DNA from: Hwanghaeella sp965227365
Lineage (GTDB): Bacteria > Pseudomonadota > Alphaproteobacteria > UBA8366 > Aestuariispiraceae
Direction: 5' to 3'
Assembly (NCBI RefSeq): GCF_965227365.1
Contig: NZ_OZ245754.1
Location: 1,364,001 to 1,428,000, forward strand
DNA: 64,000 bases
In this document: positions 16,507-24,779 of the stretch, piece by piece
Layout: each line of letters starts with the position of its first letter
Numbering within the stretch: the first letter of the stretch is position 1
The notes under the pieces: generated by a model
Databases searched by the model: none
The model's input: only the letters and a program-made list of their open reading frames with translations
Told to the model about the DNA's origin: nothing
Position numbers and translations under genes: made by a program

Positions 16507-17061
16507 ATGGGGATCATGCCCGATACGTGGATTCGTGAACGCGCGCAGAAGGACGGGATGATCGAGCCCTTCGTCGACTCCCAGAAGCGCGAAGGCACGA
16601 TCTCCTTCGGCGTTTCGTCCTATGGCTACGACGCCAGGGTATCGGACGAATTCCGAATCTTCACCAATGTCGACAACGCGATCGTCGATCCGAAATCCTT
16701 TTCTGACAGCAGTTTCGTCGAACGGCAGACCGATGTCTGCATCATCCCGCCGAACAGTTTCGCCCTGGCGCGCACGGTGGAATATTTCCGCATCCCGCGC
16801 GACGTGCTGGTCATTTGCCTCGGCAAATCGACCTATGCCCGCTGCGGCATCATCGTGAACGTCACGCCGCTGGAACCGGAATGGGAAGGGCATGTGACGC
16901 TGGAATTTTCCAACACCACGCCACTGCCGGCGAAGATCTACGCCAATGAGGGCGCCTGCCAGTTCCTGTTCCTGCAGGGGGCGGGACCGTGCGAGGTTTC
17001 CTATGCGGACCGGGCCGGGAAATATATGGGGCAGACCGGCGTCACGCTGCCGCGCCTTTAA
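16507..17061 (+). CDS. dcd: dCTP deaminase
   Basis: A 184-residue enzyme that deaminates dCTP to dUTP for thymidylate synthesis. Family motifs are clear: FGVSSYGYDARVSDEFRIF near the N-terminus, GKSTYARCGIIVNVTPLEP in the middle, and WEGHVTLEFSNTTPLPAKI with the catalytic Glu. The C-terminal YMGQTGVTLPRL is the nucleotide-binding flap. The length is normal for the family. ATG 16507 follows GGATTAGGAG. It lies 16 bp after the small basic protein gene and converges on the gene at 17094. Confidence 0.96.
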   Translation: MGIMPDTWIRERAQKDGMIEPFVDSQKREGTISFGVSSYGYDARVSDEFRIFTNVDNAIVDPKSFSDSSFVERQTDVCIIPPNSFALARTVEYFRIPRDVLVICLGKSTYARCGIIVNVTPLEPEWEGHVTLEFSNTTPLPAKIYANEGACQFLFLQGAGPCEVSYADRAGKYMGQTGVTLPRL

Positions 17062-17087
17062 GTGTCGCGGGGAGCGGCACCGGTCAA

Positions 17088-17113
17088 CGGTGTTCAGTTA
17101 AGACTGAACACCG
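17088..17113. terminator. Perfect 10-bp hairpin at the convergent dcd / 17094 gene ends
   Basis: CGGTGTTCAG (17088-17097) and CTGAACACCG (17104-17113) pair perfectly around TTAAGA. The loop contains the stop codon of the minus-strand gene. There is no long T run. A bidirectional terminator or 3'-end-protecting hairpin for both converging transcripts is likely. Confidence 0.5.
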
Positions 17114-18374
17114 GCAGGCGCGATATCCGGGCGTCGATTTTCGCCAGCATGTCCCGATAGGCCGGGCTGTCGACACTCCCGAACCTATTTTCGAACTCGC
17201 TTTGCGGCATGGTCGACGGCAGGTCGTCGATCCTTGGAAACATGTCCTGCTCCTGCCTCAGGCGGGCGATAATCGTGGGCCAGTCCGCCGGTTTCGACTG
17301 TTTGAGGAAGATCGCGAATTCGATTCCGGCGCGGTCGGCGGCGATGTCGTCGAAACTGAACCCGCTGCCGCCCTTGTTCGCGTCCAGCAGTTCCTTGTAT
17401 TCGCCGACGGCGAAGGCGAAGCCGGCGTCGCTGGCGATTTGCAGCCCGGCCGACACGGCGAAATGAGCCCGCAGATCCCGCCGTCCGGCCAATGTCGCGT
17501 CCGCGCAGACAGAGCGTTCGCGCATCAGGTCCTGGGGCACGACATTGCCGATCAGAAACTGAAGGTTCGGATGGCCGCATAGAATGGCGATCGCATAGAG
17601 CGCCGTCTGCATTTCATAGCGCGCCGTATCGGCGGTGGCGCGATTGGCGGCACGGTCCACGGCAAAATGCAGGAATTGGGCAAATGTTCCTTTCGGGTTC
17701 AGCGTCCCGTTCGTCGCCGCCTCGTGCATGTCCAGCCAATAGCCGCGCAGGTCTTCTGCCGTACTGAAGCCCGACACCGTCCGCATCGTATCCTTGGTCC
17801 GACTGGCAATCGCCTTTCGGTCAGCCTTTGTCAGGACGACTTCGGTCGTGACGGTCTTCCCCGTGATGCGGGTGTTTCGGACCCCATTGAAAGCGATCGT
17901 GCCCAACCCGTCGCCCAGCACCATGTTCAGCAGTTGTTCGGCTGCCGGGATGACCAGGCCCGCTGGCAGGCCGATCTGTCCGATTTGCAGCGAGGCGAGA
18001 TCGATCCCTTCTACGGCCGGCGTGAATTCCGCAGTCCCGTTCACCCATTTGCCGGTCGGCAGTCGGACCGCGACATCGACAGCGACGCCTCCAGGCTGTA
18101 CGTCGGCCCTGGCCCTGACTGAAGGCACCGCATGAGAGGCAAAGACAAACGCGCCGTTCAAGTCCTGTTCGGTGAAGCGGAAGGTCCTGTCGCCCCTTTC
18201 CTGTTCGGTCAGTTTGCGGAAGCCGAGCACCAGCTGTTTCGCGCGCAGGGCGTCCTCGGGCGTGGCGGCGCGCGTTTCCGCGACCAGCGGCACCTCTTCG
18301 GCGGTGAGCAACAGGAAGAGGGCCGGCGACAACAAAATGCCGAGGAACAGGGCAACGAATAACAGTTTCCTCAT
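17094..18374 (-). CDS. Envelope-anchored protein of unknown function
   Basis: A 426-residue protein. The N-terminus (MRKLLFVALFLGILLSPALF) is a signal peptide or membrane anchor, so the rest is probably periplasmic. Residues about 30-200 contain a beta-rich part (VAVDVAVRLPTGKWVNGTAEF). The C-terminal half is mostly helical (YEMQTALYAIAILCGHPNLQF, then HFAVSAGLQIASDAGFAFAVGEYKELLDANKGG). I do not recognise a named family. The GGSGFSFDDIAADRAGIEFA stretch resembles Zn-independent periplasmic proteins only weakly. It converges with dcd and is separated from murA by a 423-bp region. Confidence 0.6.
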   Translation of the reverse strand: MRKLLFVALFLGILLSPALFLLLTAEEVPLVAETRAATPEDALRAKQLVLGFRKLTEQERGDRTFRFTEQDLNGAFVFASHAVPSVRARADVQPGGVAVDVAVRLPTGKWVNGTAEFTPAVEGIDLASLQIGQIGLPAGLVIPAAEQLLNMVLGDGLGTIAFNGVRNTRITGKTVTTEVVLTKADRKAIASRTKDTMRTVSGFSTAEDLRGYWLDMHEAATNGTLNPKGTFAQFLHFAVDRAANRATADTARYEMQTALYAIAILCGHPNLQFLIGNVVPQDLMRERSVCADATLAGRRDLRAHFAVSAGLQIASDAGFAFAVGEYKELLDANKGGSGFSFDDIAADRAGIEFAIFLKQSKPADWPTIIARLRQEQDMFPRIDDLPSTMPQSEFENRFGSVDSPAYRDMLAKIDARISRLPVFSLN

Positions 18375-18797
18375 ATCACTAATCCCTGGGGCGGCGTATT
18401 CAGATACTGCGTCGTTCCAAGTTTTCCCCGGCCGGCATCCCCAACGCGAAAACCGGCCAAGATATGGATTGGATTCGCCGATTTTGGTTGGTAAGCGTTC
18501 GCATCATAAGAAAAGCCGAGGCTAGCGGACAATGATTGTCCGCACAGGCGTATTTACAAACGGGTTTTGCCATCCGTTGGAATCGGATGGACTGAAGCAT
18601 TGAATTCTGCCTAGTGAGGCCATCCTTGTGAGGTAAGGCCATTTTGTTGCCGCATTGCCCTGATACGGCTGCCGGCTCAAGGCAAATGACGTAGTAGATC
18701 GAGACCGAAGAATATGGCCCCGGACGATAATCTTGTATCGCGTATCGAGCAGAGACAATCAGAACAACAATTGGGCGCGCGCCCGCGGGAAAGCGGA
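18375..18797. other. 423-bp divergent intergenic region before murA
   Basis: No convincing gene is seen. It contains a 19-bp palindrome at 18525-18543 and a second inverted repeat at 18570-18590 (CCATCCG, 7-base loop, CGGATGG). The frame extending murA upstream to 18714 lacks family similarity. The region probably carries promoters for murA and for the minus-strand gene. Confidence 0.5.
18525..18543. promoter_or_regulatory. 19-bp perfect palindrome, candidate operator
   Basis: GCGGACAATGATTGTCCGC has two 9-base arms around a single G. This size and symmetry suit a dimeric repressor. It lies about 255 bp before murA and 150 bp before the divergent minus-strand gene, with no regulator gene next to it. 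Confidence 0.45.
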
Positions 18798-20078
18798 ATG
18801 GATCGAATAAGAATTACCGGCGGCAACCGGTTGAGCGGCAGTCTTCCGATCGCCGGCGCGAAGAACGCCGCCCTGCCGCTGATGGCGGCCGCGTTGCTGA
18901 CCGACGAGACGCTGGAACTTCAGAACCTGCCCCTGTTGGCGGATATCGATACGCTGGCGAACCTTCTGGTCCAGCATGGCGTGACCCTGACGATGAAAAG
19001 CGTCGGGGCGGGCGAAGGCCACCGCAGCCGCAGTTTCGTGATGTCCACGCCGGAAATCACCTCGACGACGGCGCCGTATGATCTGGTCCGCAAGATGCGG
19101 GCGAGTGTGCTGGTCCTGGGGCCGATCCTGGCCCGCTGCCGCGAGGCCAAGGTTTCCCTGCCCGGCGGTTGCGCGATCGGGACCCGGCCCGTCGACCTGC
19201 ATCTGAAGGGCATGCAGACGCTGGGGGCCGAGATCGAATTGGAAAGCGGCTATGTTATCGCCCGTGCGCCCAAGGGGCTGATCGGGGAAGAGGTCGTGTT
19301 TCCTTTCGTCTCCGTCGGCGCGACGGAAAACATGCTGATGGCCGCGGCGCTCGCCAAGGGCGAAACGCGGCTGGTCAACGCGGCGCGGGAACCGGAAGTG
19401 GTCGACCTTGCCAATTGCCTGATCGCCATGGGCGCGAAGATCGAAGGGGCGGGAACAGACGTCATCAAGGTTCAGGGCGTCGACCGTTTGCACGGCGCCG
19501 TCCACCCGGTCATTCCGGACCGGATCGAGACCGGCACCTACGCCATGGCGGCGGCGGCGACGCGCGGCGACGTGGAACTGATCGGCGCGCGGCCGGAAAT
19601 GATCAAGAGTGTCGTGGAGCATCTGAACCTGGCGGGCGTCACGGTGGAGAAGACCGCTGCCGGCATGCGGGTCAAGGCGGATGAGATCCGCGGGGTCGAC
19701 GTCATGACGGAACCCTTCCCGGGTTTCCCGACCGATCTGCAGGCCCAGATGATGGCCATGCTGGCGACCGCTGACGGGGCCTCGATGATCACCGAGACGA
19801 TTTTCGAGAACCGGTTCATGCATGTGCCCGAATTGATGCGCATGGGCGCGAACATCAATCTGCACGGGCGGTCGGCCATGGTGCGCGGGTCCCGCAACCT
19901 GAAGGGGGCGGAGGTCATGGCAACCGATCTGCGCGCCAGTGTCAGCCTGGTCATCGCCGCCCTGGCGGCGAAGGGCGAGACCGTCGTCAACCGGGTTTAT
20001 CATCTGGATCGCGGCTATGAGCGGGTTGAGGACAAACTTGCCGCATGCGGCGCTGACATCGAGCGGATTTCGAGCTAA
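18798..20078 (+). CDS. murA: UDP-N-acetylglucosamine 1-carboxyvinyltransferase
   Basis: A 426-residue enzyme that transfers enolpyruvate from PEP to UDP-GlcNAc, the first committed step of peptidoglycan synthesis. It begins MDRIRITGGNRLSGSLPIAG with the conserved K in AGAKNAALPLMAA. The loop PGGCAIGTRPVDLHLKGM holds the catalytic Cys that fosfomycin attacks. FPTDLQAQMMAML and the C-terminal RVEDKLAACGADIERI are also typical. The length is normal. ATG 18798 is preferred over upstream frames because MurA proteins start here and CGGGAAAGCGGA precedes it. Confidence 0.97.
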   Translation: MDRIRITGGNRLSGSLPIAGAKNAALPLMAAALLTDETLELQNLPLLADIDTLANLLVQHGVTLTMKSVGAGEGHRSRSFVMSTPEITSTTAPYDLVRKMRASVLVLGPILARCREAKVSLPGGCAIGTRPVDLHLKGMQTLGAEIELESGYVIARAPKGLIGEEVVFPFVSVGATENMLMAAALAKGETRLVNAAREPEVVDLANCLIAMGAKIEGAGTDVIKVQGVDRLHGAVHPVIPDRIETGTYAMAAAATRGDVELIGARPEMIKSVVEHLNLAGVTVEKTAAGMRVKADEIRGVDVMTEPFPGFPTDLQAQMMAMLATADGASMITETIFENRFMHVPELMRMGANINLHGRSAMVRGSRNLKGAEVMATDLRASVSLVIAALAAKGETVVNRVYHLDRGYERVEDKLAACGADIERISS

Positions 20079-20113
20079 ACAACGGGGTAGGCCGGGCCGG
20101 TCATTCGGCCGAA

Positions 20114-20581
20114 GTGAGCAGGATAGGGGCGGTTTTGAAAGACGGGGACGATCATCTGCGCTTACGGGCGCAGGATCTCGAAGATCTGACTGTGATCGGT
20201 GCGATGGTCCAGGACGCCCTGGCCCCTGCCGGCGACATGCGTCTGCTGAAGGAAACTCGTCAATTCGTCATGGTCCTGAACCGTTTCCGCTGGGAAAAGG
20301 CGGGCGAGGAGGGACCCTACAGCCGTATCCATTCCGGTCTTCGTTTCGATGGCGTGCAGCGGGTGCAGTTCCGCGGAATCGATTGGCATGATCCGGAAAA
20401 GATCATGTCCTTCCTGACCATCGCCTATAGTGACGATCCGGCCGGTGAATACGAAACCGTCGTCATCCATTTCGCCGGCGGTGCGGCGATCAGGATCATG
20501 GTGGACTCCCTGCAATGTGCCCTGGATGACCTGGGCGACCCCTGGCCGACGCAGTGGAAACCGGGCCACGAGGACGACTGA
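20114..20581 (+). CDS. DUF2948 family protein
   Basis: A 155-residue protein matching DUF2948: LRLRAQDLEDLTVIGAMVQD near the start, QFVMVLNRFRWE, then FDGVQRVQFRGID and IRIMVDSLQCALDDLGDPWP. The family is found in alphaproteobacteria and commonly sits between murA and hisD. The murA link is kept here but hisD is not next. It starts at GTG 20114; a TTG about seven codons later (LKDGDDHL) is possible. It is 35 bp after murA and may share its transcript. The function is unknown. Confidence 0.85.
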   Translation: MSRIGAVLKDGDDHLRLRAQDLEDLTVIGAMVQDALAPAGDMRLLKETRQFVMVLNRFRWEKAGEEGPYSRIHSGLRFDGVQRVQFRGIDWHDPEKIMSFLTIAYSDDPAGEYETVVIHFAGGAAIRIMVDSLQCALDDLGDPWPTQWKPGHEDD

Positions 20582-20658
20582 TATTCGTCCATTCCCCGCA
20601 ATGGAGTGTTGACCGGGCAGTGTTCCATGACCGTTGCCGGATCTTTCGACACTTGATA

Positions 20659-20676
20659 TAGTTTCATTTGAAACTA
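20659..20676. promoter_or_regulatory. 18-bp palindrome before hmgA, candidate MarR-type operator
   Basis: TAGTTTCATTTGAAACTA is two perfect 8-base arms around TT, 66 bp before the hmgA start. A -35-like TTGATA (20653-20658) abuts it, so a repressor here would block the promoter. The size and AT-rich form resemble operators of MarR-type regulators of aromatic-acid genes. No such regulator gene is adjacent in the window. Confidence 0.55.
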
Positions 20677-20741
20677 ATTCTTCGTTCCGGCCGGCTGTCC
20701 TGTCCGGCCCCGAATGGCGTCAGACCGGGTGAGGGAATATT

Positions 20742-21887
20742 ATGAAGAACTATATCTCGTTTCCGCGCATGCAGGGCGTTGCCAGCCGTCAGGCGCATGC
20801 CGGCCTGCCGGAAGGGACGTTCGAGCGTGAATTGGGCAAGGAAGGGTTCTTCGGCCCGGCCACGCATATGTATCACGCGCATCCGCCGACGGGCTGGACA
20901 TCCTTCGAAGGAGACCTGCAGCCGCGCGCCTTCGACCTGACGCGCCTGAACGAGGATCAACCCTCTCCCTTCGATGCGCAGACGGTCCTGCACAATGCGC
21001 AGACCAAGATCCGGTTCTGGCGCGCGCCTGCGAAGATGGACCATCTGGCGCGCAACGCCGATGGGGACGAGTTGTTTTTCGTCCATGAAGGGGCGGGGGA
21101 CCTGTATTGCGATTACGGCCACCTCGCCTTCAAGGCGGGGGACTATATCGTCCTGCCGCGCAGCACCATGTGGCGCATCGAATGTTCCGAGCCGGTGACG
21201 GCGCTGCTGATCGAGGCGACGAATTCCAGCTATATGCTGCCGGAAAAGGGCATGGTCGGGCGGCATGCGATTTTCGATCCGGCGATGCTGGACATTCCGG
21301 AACTGGACGAAGCCTTCCAGGCGCAAAAATCCAACGGCGCGGTGACGGAGACGAAAGTGCGCATCAAGCGCGGCAACCGCCTTGCCACCATGACCTATCC
21401 CTTCAATCCGCTGGATGCGGTCGGTTGGAAAGGCGACCTCTCGGTCGTGCGGATCAACGTGAAGGATATCCGCCCGTTGATGAGCCACAGGTATCACCTG
21501 CCGCCCTCGGCACATACGACCTTCGTGGCGAACGGGTTCGTGGTCTGCACTTTCGTGCCGCGGCCCTTCGAAATGTCGGAGGACGCCTTGAAGGTGCCCT
21601 TCTATCACAACAACGACGATTATGATGAAGTGATCTTCTATCACGCGGGTGACTTCTTCAGCCGCGATAATATCGATGCGGGAATGATGACTTTCCATCC
21701 CTGCGGCTTCACGCATGGACCGCATCCCAAGGCGTTGAAGGCTGCCTTCAAACCCAAGAAGGATGCCACGAACGAATACGCGGTGATGATCGATACGCGA
21801 TCGGCGCTTGAGGTTGGGGGCCTGCCCGCCAGTGTCGAAAACACGGAATATGTAAAAAGCTGGGCCGGTGGCGGATCCTACGAATAG
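20742..21887 (+). CDS. hmgA: Homogentisate 1,2-dioxygenase
   Basis: A 381-residue non-haem iron enzyme that opens the homogentisate ring to maleylacetoacetate in tyrosine and phenylalanine breakdown. The cupin-like core shows MDHLARNADGDELFFVHEGA. The iron site region reads FHPCGFTHGPHP after YDEVIFYHAGDFFSRDNID. It is somewhat short but within the range of bacterial members. ATG 20742 follows GTGAGGGAA. The fumarylacetoacetase-type gene follows 45 bp later, giving two consecutive steps of one pathway. A palindrome just upstream suggests regulation by a repressor. Confidence 0.9.
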   Translation: MKNYISFPRMQGVASRQAHAGLPEGTFERELGKEGFFGPATHMYHAHPPTGWTSFEGDLQPRAFDLTRLNEDQPSPFDAQTVLHNAQTKIRFWRAPAKMDHLARNADGDELFFVHEGAGDLYCDYGHLAFKAGDYIVLPRSTMWRIECSEPVTALLIEATNSSYMLPEKGMVGRHAIFDPAMLDIPELDEAFQAQKSNGAVTETKVRIKRGNRLATMTYPFNPLDAVGWKGDLSVVRINVKDIRPLMSHRYHLPPSAHTTFVANGFVVCTFVPRPFEMSEDALKVPFYHNNDDYDEVIFYHAGDFFSRDNIDAGMMTFHPCGFTHGPHPKALKAAFKPKKDATNEYAVMIDTRSALEVGGLPASVENTEYVKSWAGGGSYE

Positions 21888-21932
21888 GACCGCCTTACCC
21901 TAGAACATTGTTTTCAGAAAAGAGTGGATGGG

Positions 21933-22952
21933 ATGAAGCTTGCGACTTTGAAGACGGGCGCGCGCGACGGCGCGCTGGTGGTGGTCAGCCGGGACCTGAC
22001 GAAAGCGGTGAAGGCGGAGGGAATCGCGCCAACCTTGCAGGCGGCGCTGGATGACTGGACCGCGGCGGAGCCGAAATTGAAGGCACTGAGCGACAGCCTG
22101 AACGGCGGCTCGGCGGAAGGCGTGTTCGATTTCGATCCGAAGGACTGCGAGGCGCCGCTGCCGCGGGCCTATCAATGGGCCGACGGGTCGGCCTATGTGA
22201 ACCACGTGGAACTGGTCCGGCGCGCCCGTGGGGCGGTCCTGCCCGATAGTTTCTGGACCGATCCCTTGATGTATCAGGGCGGGTCCGACTCCTTCCTGGG
22301 TCCGAACGACGATATTCCGACCGGGGACGAGGCCTGGGGCATCGATTTCGAGGGCGAGGTTGCCGTCATAACCGATGATGTGCCGATGGGTGTTGCCGCC
22401 GCCGATGCGGGCAAGCATATCAAATTGCTGATGCTGGTGAACGACGTTTCCCTGCGCGGATTGATCCCGGCGGAACTGGGCAAGGGCTTCGGTTTCTTCC
22501 ATGCCAAGCCGTCCAGCGCCTTTTCGCCCGTTGCCGTGACGCCGGACGAGCTGGGCGATGCCTGGGACGGCGGCAAGGTATCGCTGCCCTTGCTGTCGCA
22601 TCTGAACGGCGAGTTGTTCGGCAAGCCCAATGCGGGGGAGGATATGACCTTCACCTTCCCGACGCTGATCGCCCATGCGGCGAAGACACGGCCGCTTGGC
22701 GCCGGCTGCATCGTCGGTTCCGGTACCGTCTCGAACAAGCAGAATACCGACCACGGGTCTGCCATCGCGGATGGCGGGGTGGGCTATGCCTGTATCGCCG
22801 AGGTGCGGATGATCGAGACGATCAATTCCGGACAGCCGAAGACGCCTTTCATGCGCTTTGGCGATCGTATCAGGATCGAGATGAAGGACGCGTCCGGTGC
22901 CTCCATCTTCGGGGCGATCGACCAGCAGGTTGTGAAGTATGACGGACCTTGA
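21933..22952 (+). CDS. Fumarylacetoacetate hydrolase family protein
   Basis: A 339-residue protein of the FAH superfamily. It contains FRxxE-like metal-site features in WGIDFEGEVAVITDDV, VNDVSLRGLIPAELGKGFGF, then FHAKPSSAFSPVAVTPDEL and GAGCIVGSGTVSN. It probably hydrolyses fumarylacetoacetate to fumarate and acetoacetate, the last step after homogentisate dioxygenase, given its place 45 bp behind hmgA. The isomerase for maleylacetoacetate is not in the window. ATG 21933 is chosen; a GTG at 21924 in the same frame is also possible. Other FAH-fold hydrolases cannot be excluded by sequence alone. Confidence 0.85.
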   Translation: MKLATLKTGARDGALVVVSRDLTKAVKAEGIAPTLQAALDDWTAAEPKLKALSDSLNGGSAEGVFDFDPKDCEAPLPRAYQWADGSAYVNHVELVRRARGAVLPDSFWTDPLMYQGGSDSFLGPNDDIPTGDEAWGIDFEGEVAVITDDVPMGVAAADAGKHIKLLMLVNDVSLRGLIPAELGKGFGFFHAKPSSAFSPVAVTPDELGDAWDGGKVSLPLLSHLNGELFGKPNAGEDMTFTFPTLIAHAAKTRPLGAGCIVGSGTVSNKQNTDHGSAIADGGVGYACIAEVRMIETINSGQPKTPFMRFGDRIRIEMKDASGASIFGAIDQQVVKYDGP

Positions 22953-22991
22953 TAGGGATTTTCCCCGCAACAAGTAAGGGACGCCCCATCG

Positions 22992-23366
22992 ATGCCGATT
23001 TCCGACCGCACCGGTTTCATCGCGCTACTCGAACAGCTTCGCCAGGATGACGACGCGGCGGTGGTTGCCGCCGCGCGCGACATCACCCAGCACATGGAGG
23101 CAGAGGGCCTGACCTGGGAAGCCCTGATCGTGGACCCGGCGGCGGATCATGACGATTACGACGACGAGGGCGGCGGCGCGGTCTTTGTGCCCGCCTCCGA
23201 CACTGCCAGCGATGCCGAGTTGATCGACAGCCTGCTCGCCGCAGAGGGCCTCTCCGACGACACCCGCGACGAGTTGATGGACTACAAGCAGGACATCGCC
23301 GAAGGCGAGTTCACCGAAGCCGACAGCCAATACCTGCGGGCACTGGCGAAGCGGTTGGCGGGCTGA
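22992..23366 (+). CDS. Small acidic protein of unknown function
   Basis: A 124-residue, strongly acidic and helical protein: TGFIALLEQLRQDDDAAVVA, AARDITQHMEAEGLTWEALI, an Asp-rich middle (DHDDYDDEGGG), then LIDSLLAAEGLSDDTRDELM. No named family is recognised. It lies 39 bp after the FAH-type gene and could be the last gene of the hmgA transcript. A short inverted repeat (CTAGCG-GAT-CGCTAG, 23372-23386) follows and overlaps the stop of the converging HxlR gene. Confidence 0.6.
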   Translation: MPISDRTGFIALLEQLRQDDDAAVVAAARDITQHMEAEGLTWEALIVDPAADHDDYDDEGGGAVFVPASDTASDAELIDSLLAAEGLSDDTRDELMDYKQDIAEGEFTEADSQYLRALAKRLAG

Positions 23367-23382
23367 TCAGTCTAGCGGATCG

Positions 23383-24075
23383 CTAGGACGCTTCGTTGTC
23401 TTTCCGGCCCGTGTTGTATTGCGCCATGGGGCTCAACAGGAGCCAAGTCGGGAATGCGCGCTCGTGCGCGGGTAGGCCTTCAAGTTTCACTTTTTCAGAG
23501 GCGATGGCGTCGCGCATCGAGCATCTGCCGAGCCATACCTGCCAGAAGGTCGACAGATCGGCCGACACATGTAGGCCGGTTTCGAATCCCGGGTCGGTCA
23601 GGCAGACGGATGCCTCACCCGCAGTGATCACGAACCAGAAGCGGCCCTTCCGCCCCATCCTGAAATCGAAGGCAATCACTGTCCGTTCATCGGGCAGCGC
23701 TTCGGGGTTCAACCGGTGCTGCATCCGCCAGAGCAACAGGCCTGGGTCTAGATATTCATCCTGCGGACTATCGAACGCCCAGTTCACTCCCCATTTCCCG
23801 ATTGCGTGTACGACGTCCCTCAACGCTGCCCCTGCCTCTGTCAATTCGTAACGATAGGCATTAGGGCCAGATGCGAGGCGCGAGACGATACCGTGCGCCT
23901 CAAGCCGTTTCAGCCGGTTGCTGAGGGTTGATCGCGGAATACCCGGAAGGCCCCTCGCGATGTCGTTGAACTGGGTCATGCCCCCGACAAGTTCGCGGAC
24001 GATCAGGATCGTCCAACGGTCGGCTAGGATCTCGGTCGCCTTCGCGACGGGGCAATACTGGCGATAGACCTTCAT
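23383..24075 (-). CDS. HxlR-family transcriptional regulator
   Basis: The N-terminal 110 residues are an HxlR winged helix: MKVYRQYCPVAKATEILADR, WTILIVRELVGGMTQFNDIA, then PRSTLSNRLKRLEAHGIVSR. The conserved redox-type Cys of the family is present (C8). The C-terminal half (GRFWFVITAGEASVCLTDPG) resembles an SCP2-like lipid-binding extension found in a subset of these regulators. ATG 24075 is preferred, with 24099 as an alternative that adds MPGCDNSD. It is divergent from the cysteine-dioxygenase-like gene, and a palindrome lies between them, so it probably controls that gene and itself. Confidence 0.85.
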   Translation of the reverse strand: MKVYRQYCPVAKATEILADRWTILIVRELVGGMTQFNDIARGLPGIPRSTLSNRLKRLEAHGIVSRLASGPNAYRYELTEAGAALRDVVHAIGKWGVNWAFDSPQDEYLDPGLLLWRMQHRLNPEALPDERTVIAFDFRMGRKGRFWFVITAGEASVCLTDPGFETGLHVSADLSTFWQVWLGRCSMRDAIASEKVKLEGLPAHERAFPTWLLLSPMAQYNTGRKDNEAS

Positions 24076-24108
24076 GTCGGAATTGTCGCAGCCTGGCATG
24101 CGCGATCA

Positions 24109-24125
24109 AGTCCAAAAGTTGGACT
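24109..24125. promoter_or_regulatory. 17-bp inverted repeat between hxlR-like and CDO-like genes
   Basis: AGTCCAAAAGTTGGACT consists of perfect 7-base arms around AAG in the short divergent gap. The position next to the regulator's own start and before the target makes it the obvious HxlR operator. Confidence 0.6.
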
Positions 24126-24189
24126 ATCCAGCCGACTGCCATGCGCGCACACTATCCGAACTTCAAACCCGAGATCGGGAGTAGCGCTG

Positions 24190-24762
24190 ATGTTCGACAA
24201 GGAACTCTTCATTGAGGATTGCAGGTCTGCGATCAGGGACGGGCAAAAGGGTATTCGGGAGGTGGTCGCCCGCGCGGTCTCCGACCCGTCTTCTGTGGTA
24301 CGTGTCATGGGTTCGGAAGCAAAGGCAGGCATCGTGCCCCTGTATCGGTCCGAGAGCCTGACGATTATGCACTTCACCTGGGCGCCTTACATGACCCTGC
24401 CGCCGCATAACCACAACATGTTCTCCGTCGTCGGTCTGTATTCGGGACGGGAGGACAACCTGTTTTGGCGCCGAACGGAGGGTGCGATTGAGGTCGCGGG
24501 CGGTCAGTCACTCGGGGCGGGTCAGGTTGCCACGCTGGGACGAGACATCATCCATTCCGTAGTAAATCCCCTGGACAAGAAAACGGCCGCGTTTCACGTC
24601 TATGGCGGCGACTTCCTTGCCCCGGACGACCATCGCAGCCAGTGGAACCATGAGACGCTGGAAGAAGGGAATTGGGATCTCGCCGCCGTCAAGAACAGGT
24701 TCGGTGAGTTCGATCATCGATATGACCTGTGGCGGGACGCGGAATTGGCCGCGGTTGTCTAA
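24190..24762 (+). CDS. Cysteine dioxygenase-like cupin protein
   Basis: A 190-residue cupin. The two cupin motifs are PPHNHNMFSVVGLYSGRED, with the metal-binding His pair, and GRDIIHSVVNPLDKKTAAFH. The C-terminal YGGDFLAPDDHRSQW is typical of cysteine dioxygenase-type proteins. An Fe-dependent thiol dioxygenase is the likely activity; the true substrate may be another thiol. It starts at ATG 24190 and is transcribed away from the HxlR regulator with a palindrome between them. It converges on the DAO-type oxidase at 24780. Confidence 0.7.
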   Translation: MFDKELFIEDCRSAIRDGQKGIREVVARAVSDPSSVVRVMGSEAKAGIVPLYRSESLTIMHFTWAPYMTLPPHNHNMFSVVGLYSGREDNLFWRRTEGAIEVAGGQSLGAGQVATLGRDIIHSVVNPLDKKTAAFHVYGGDFLAPDDHRSQWNHETLEEGNWDLAAVKNRFGEFDHRYDLWRDAELAAVV

Positions 24763-24779
24763 TCGGTTTTGCGCGTGAT

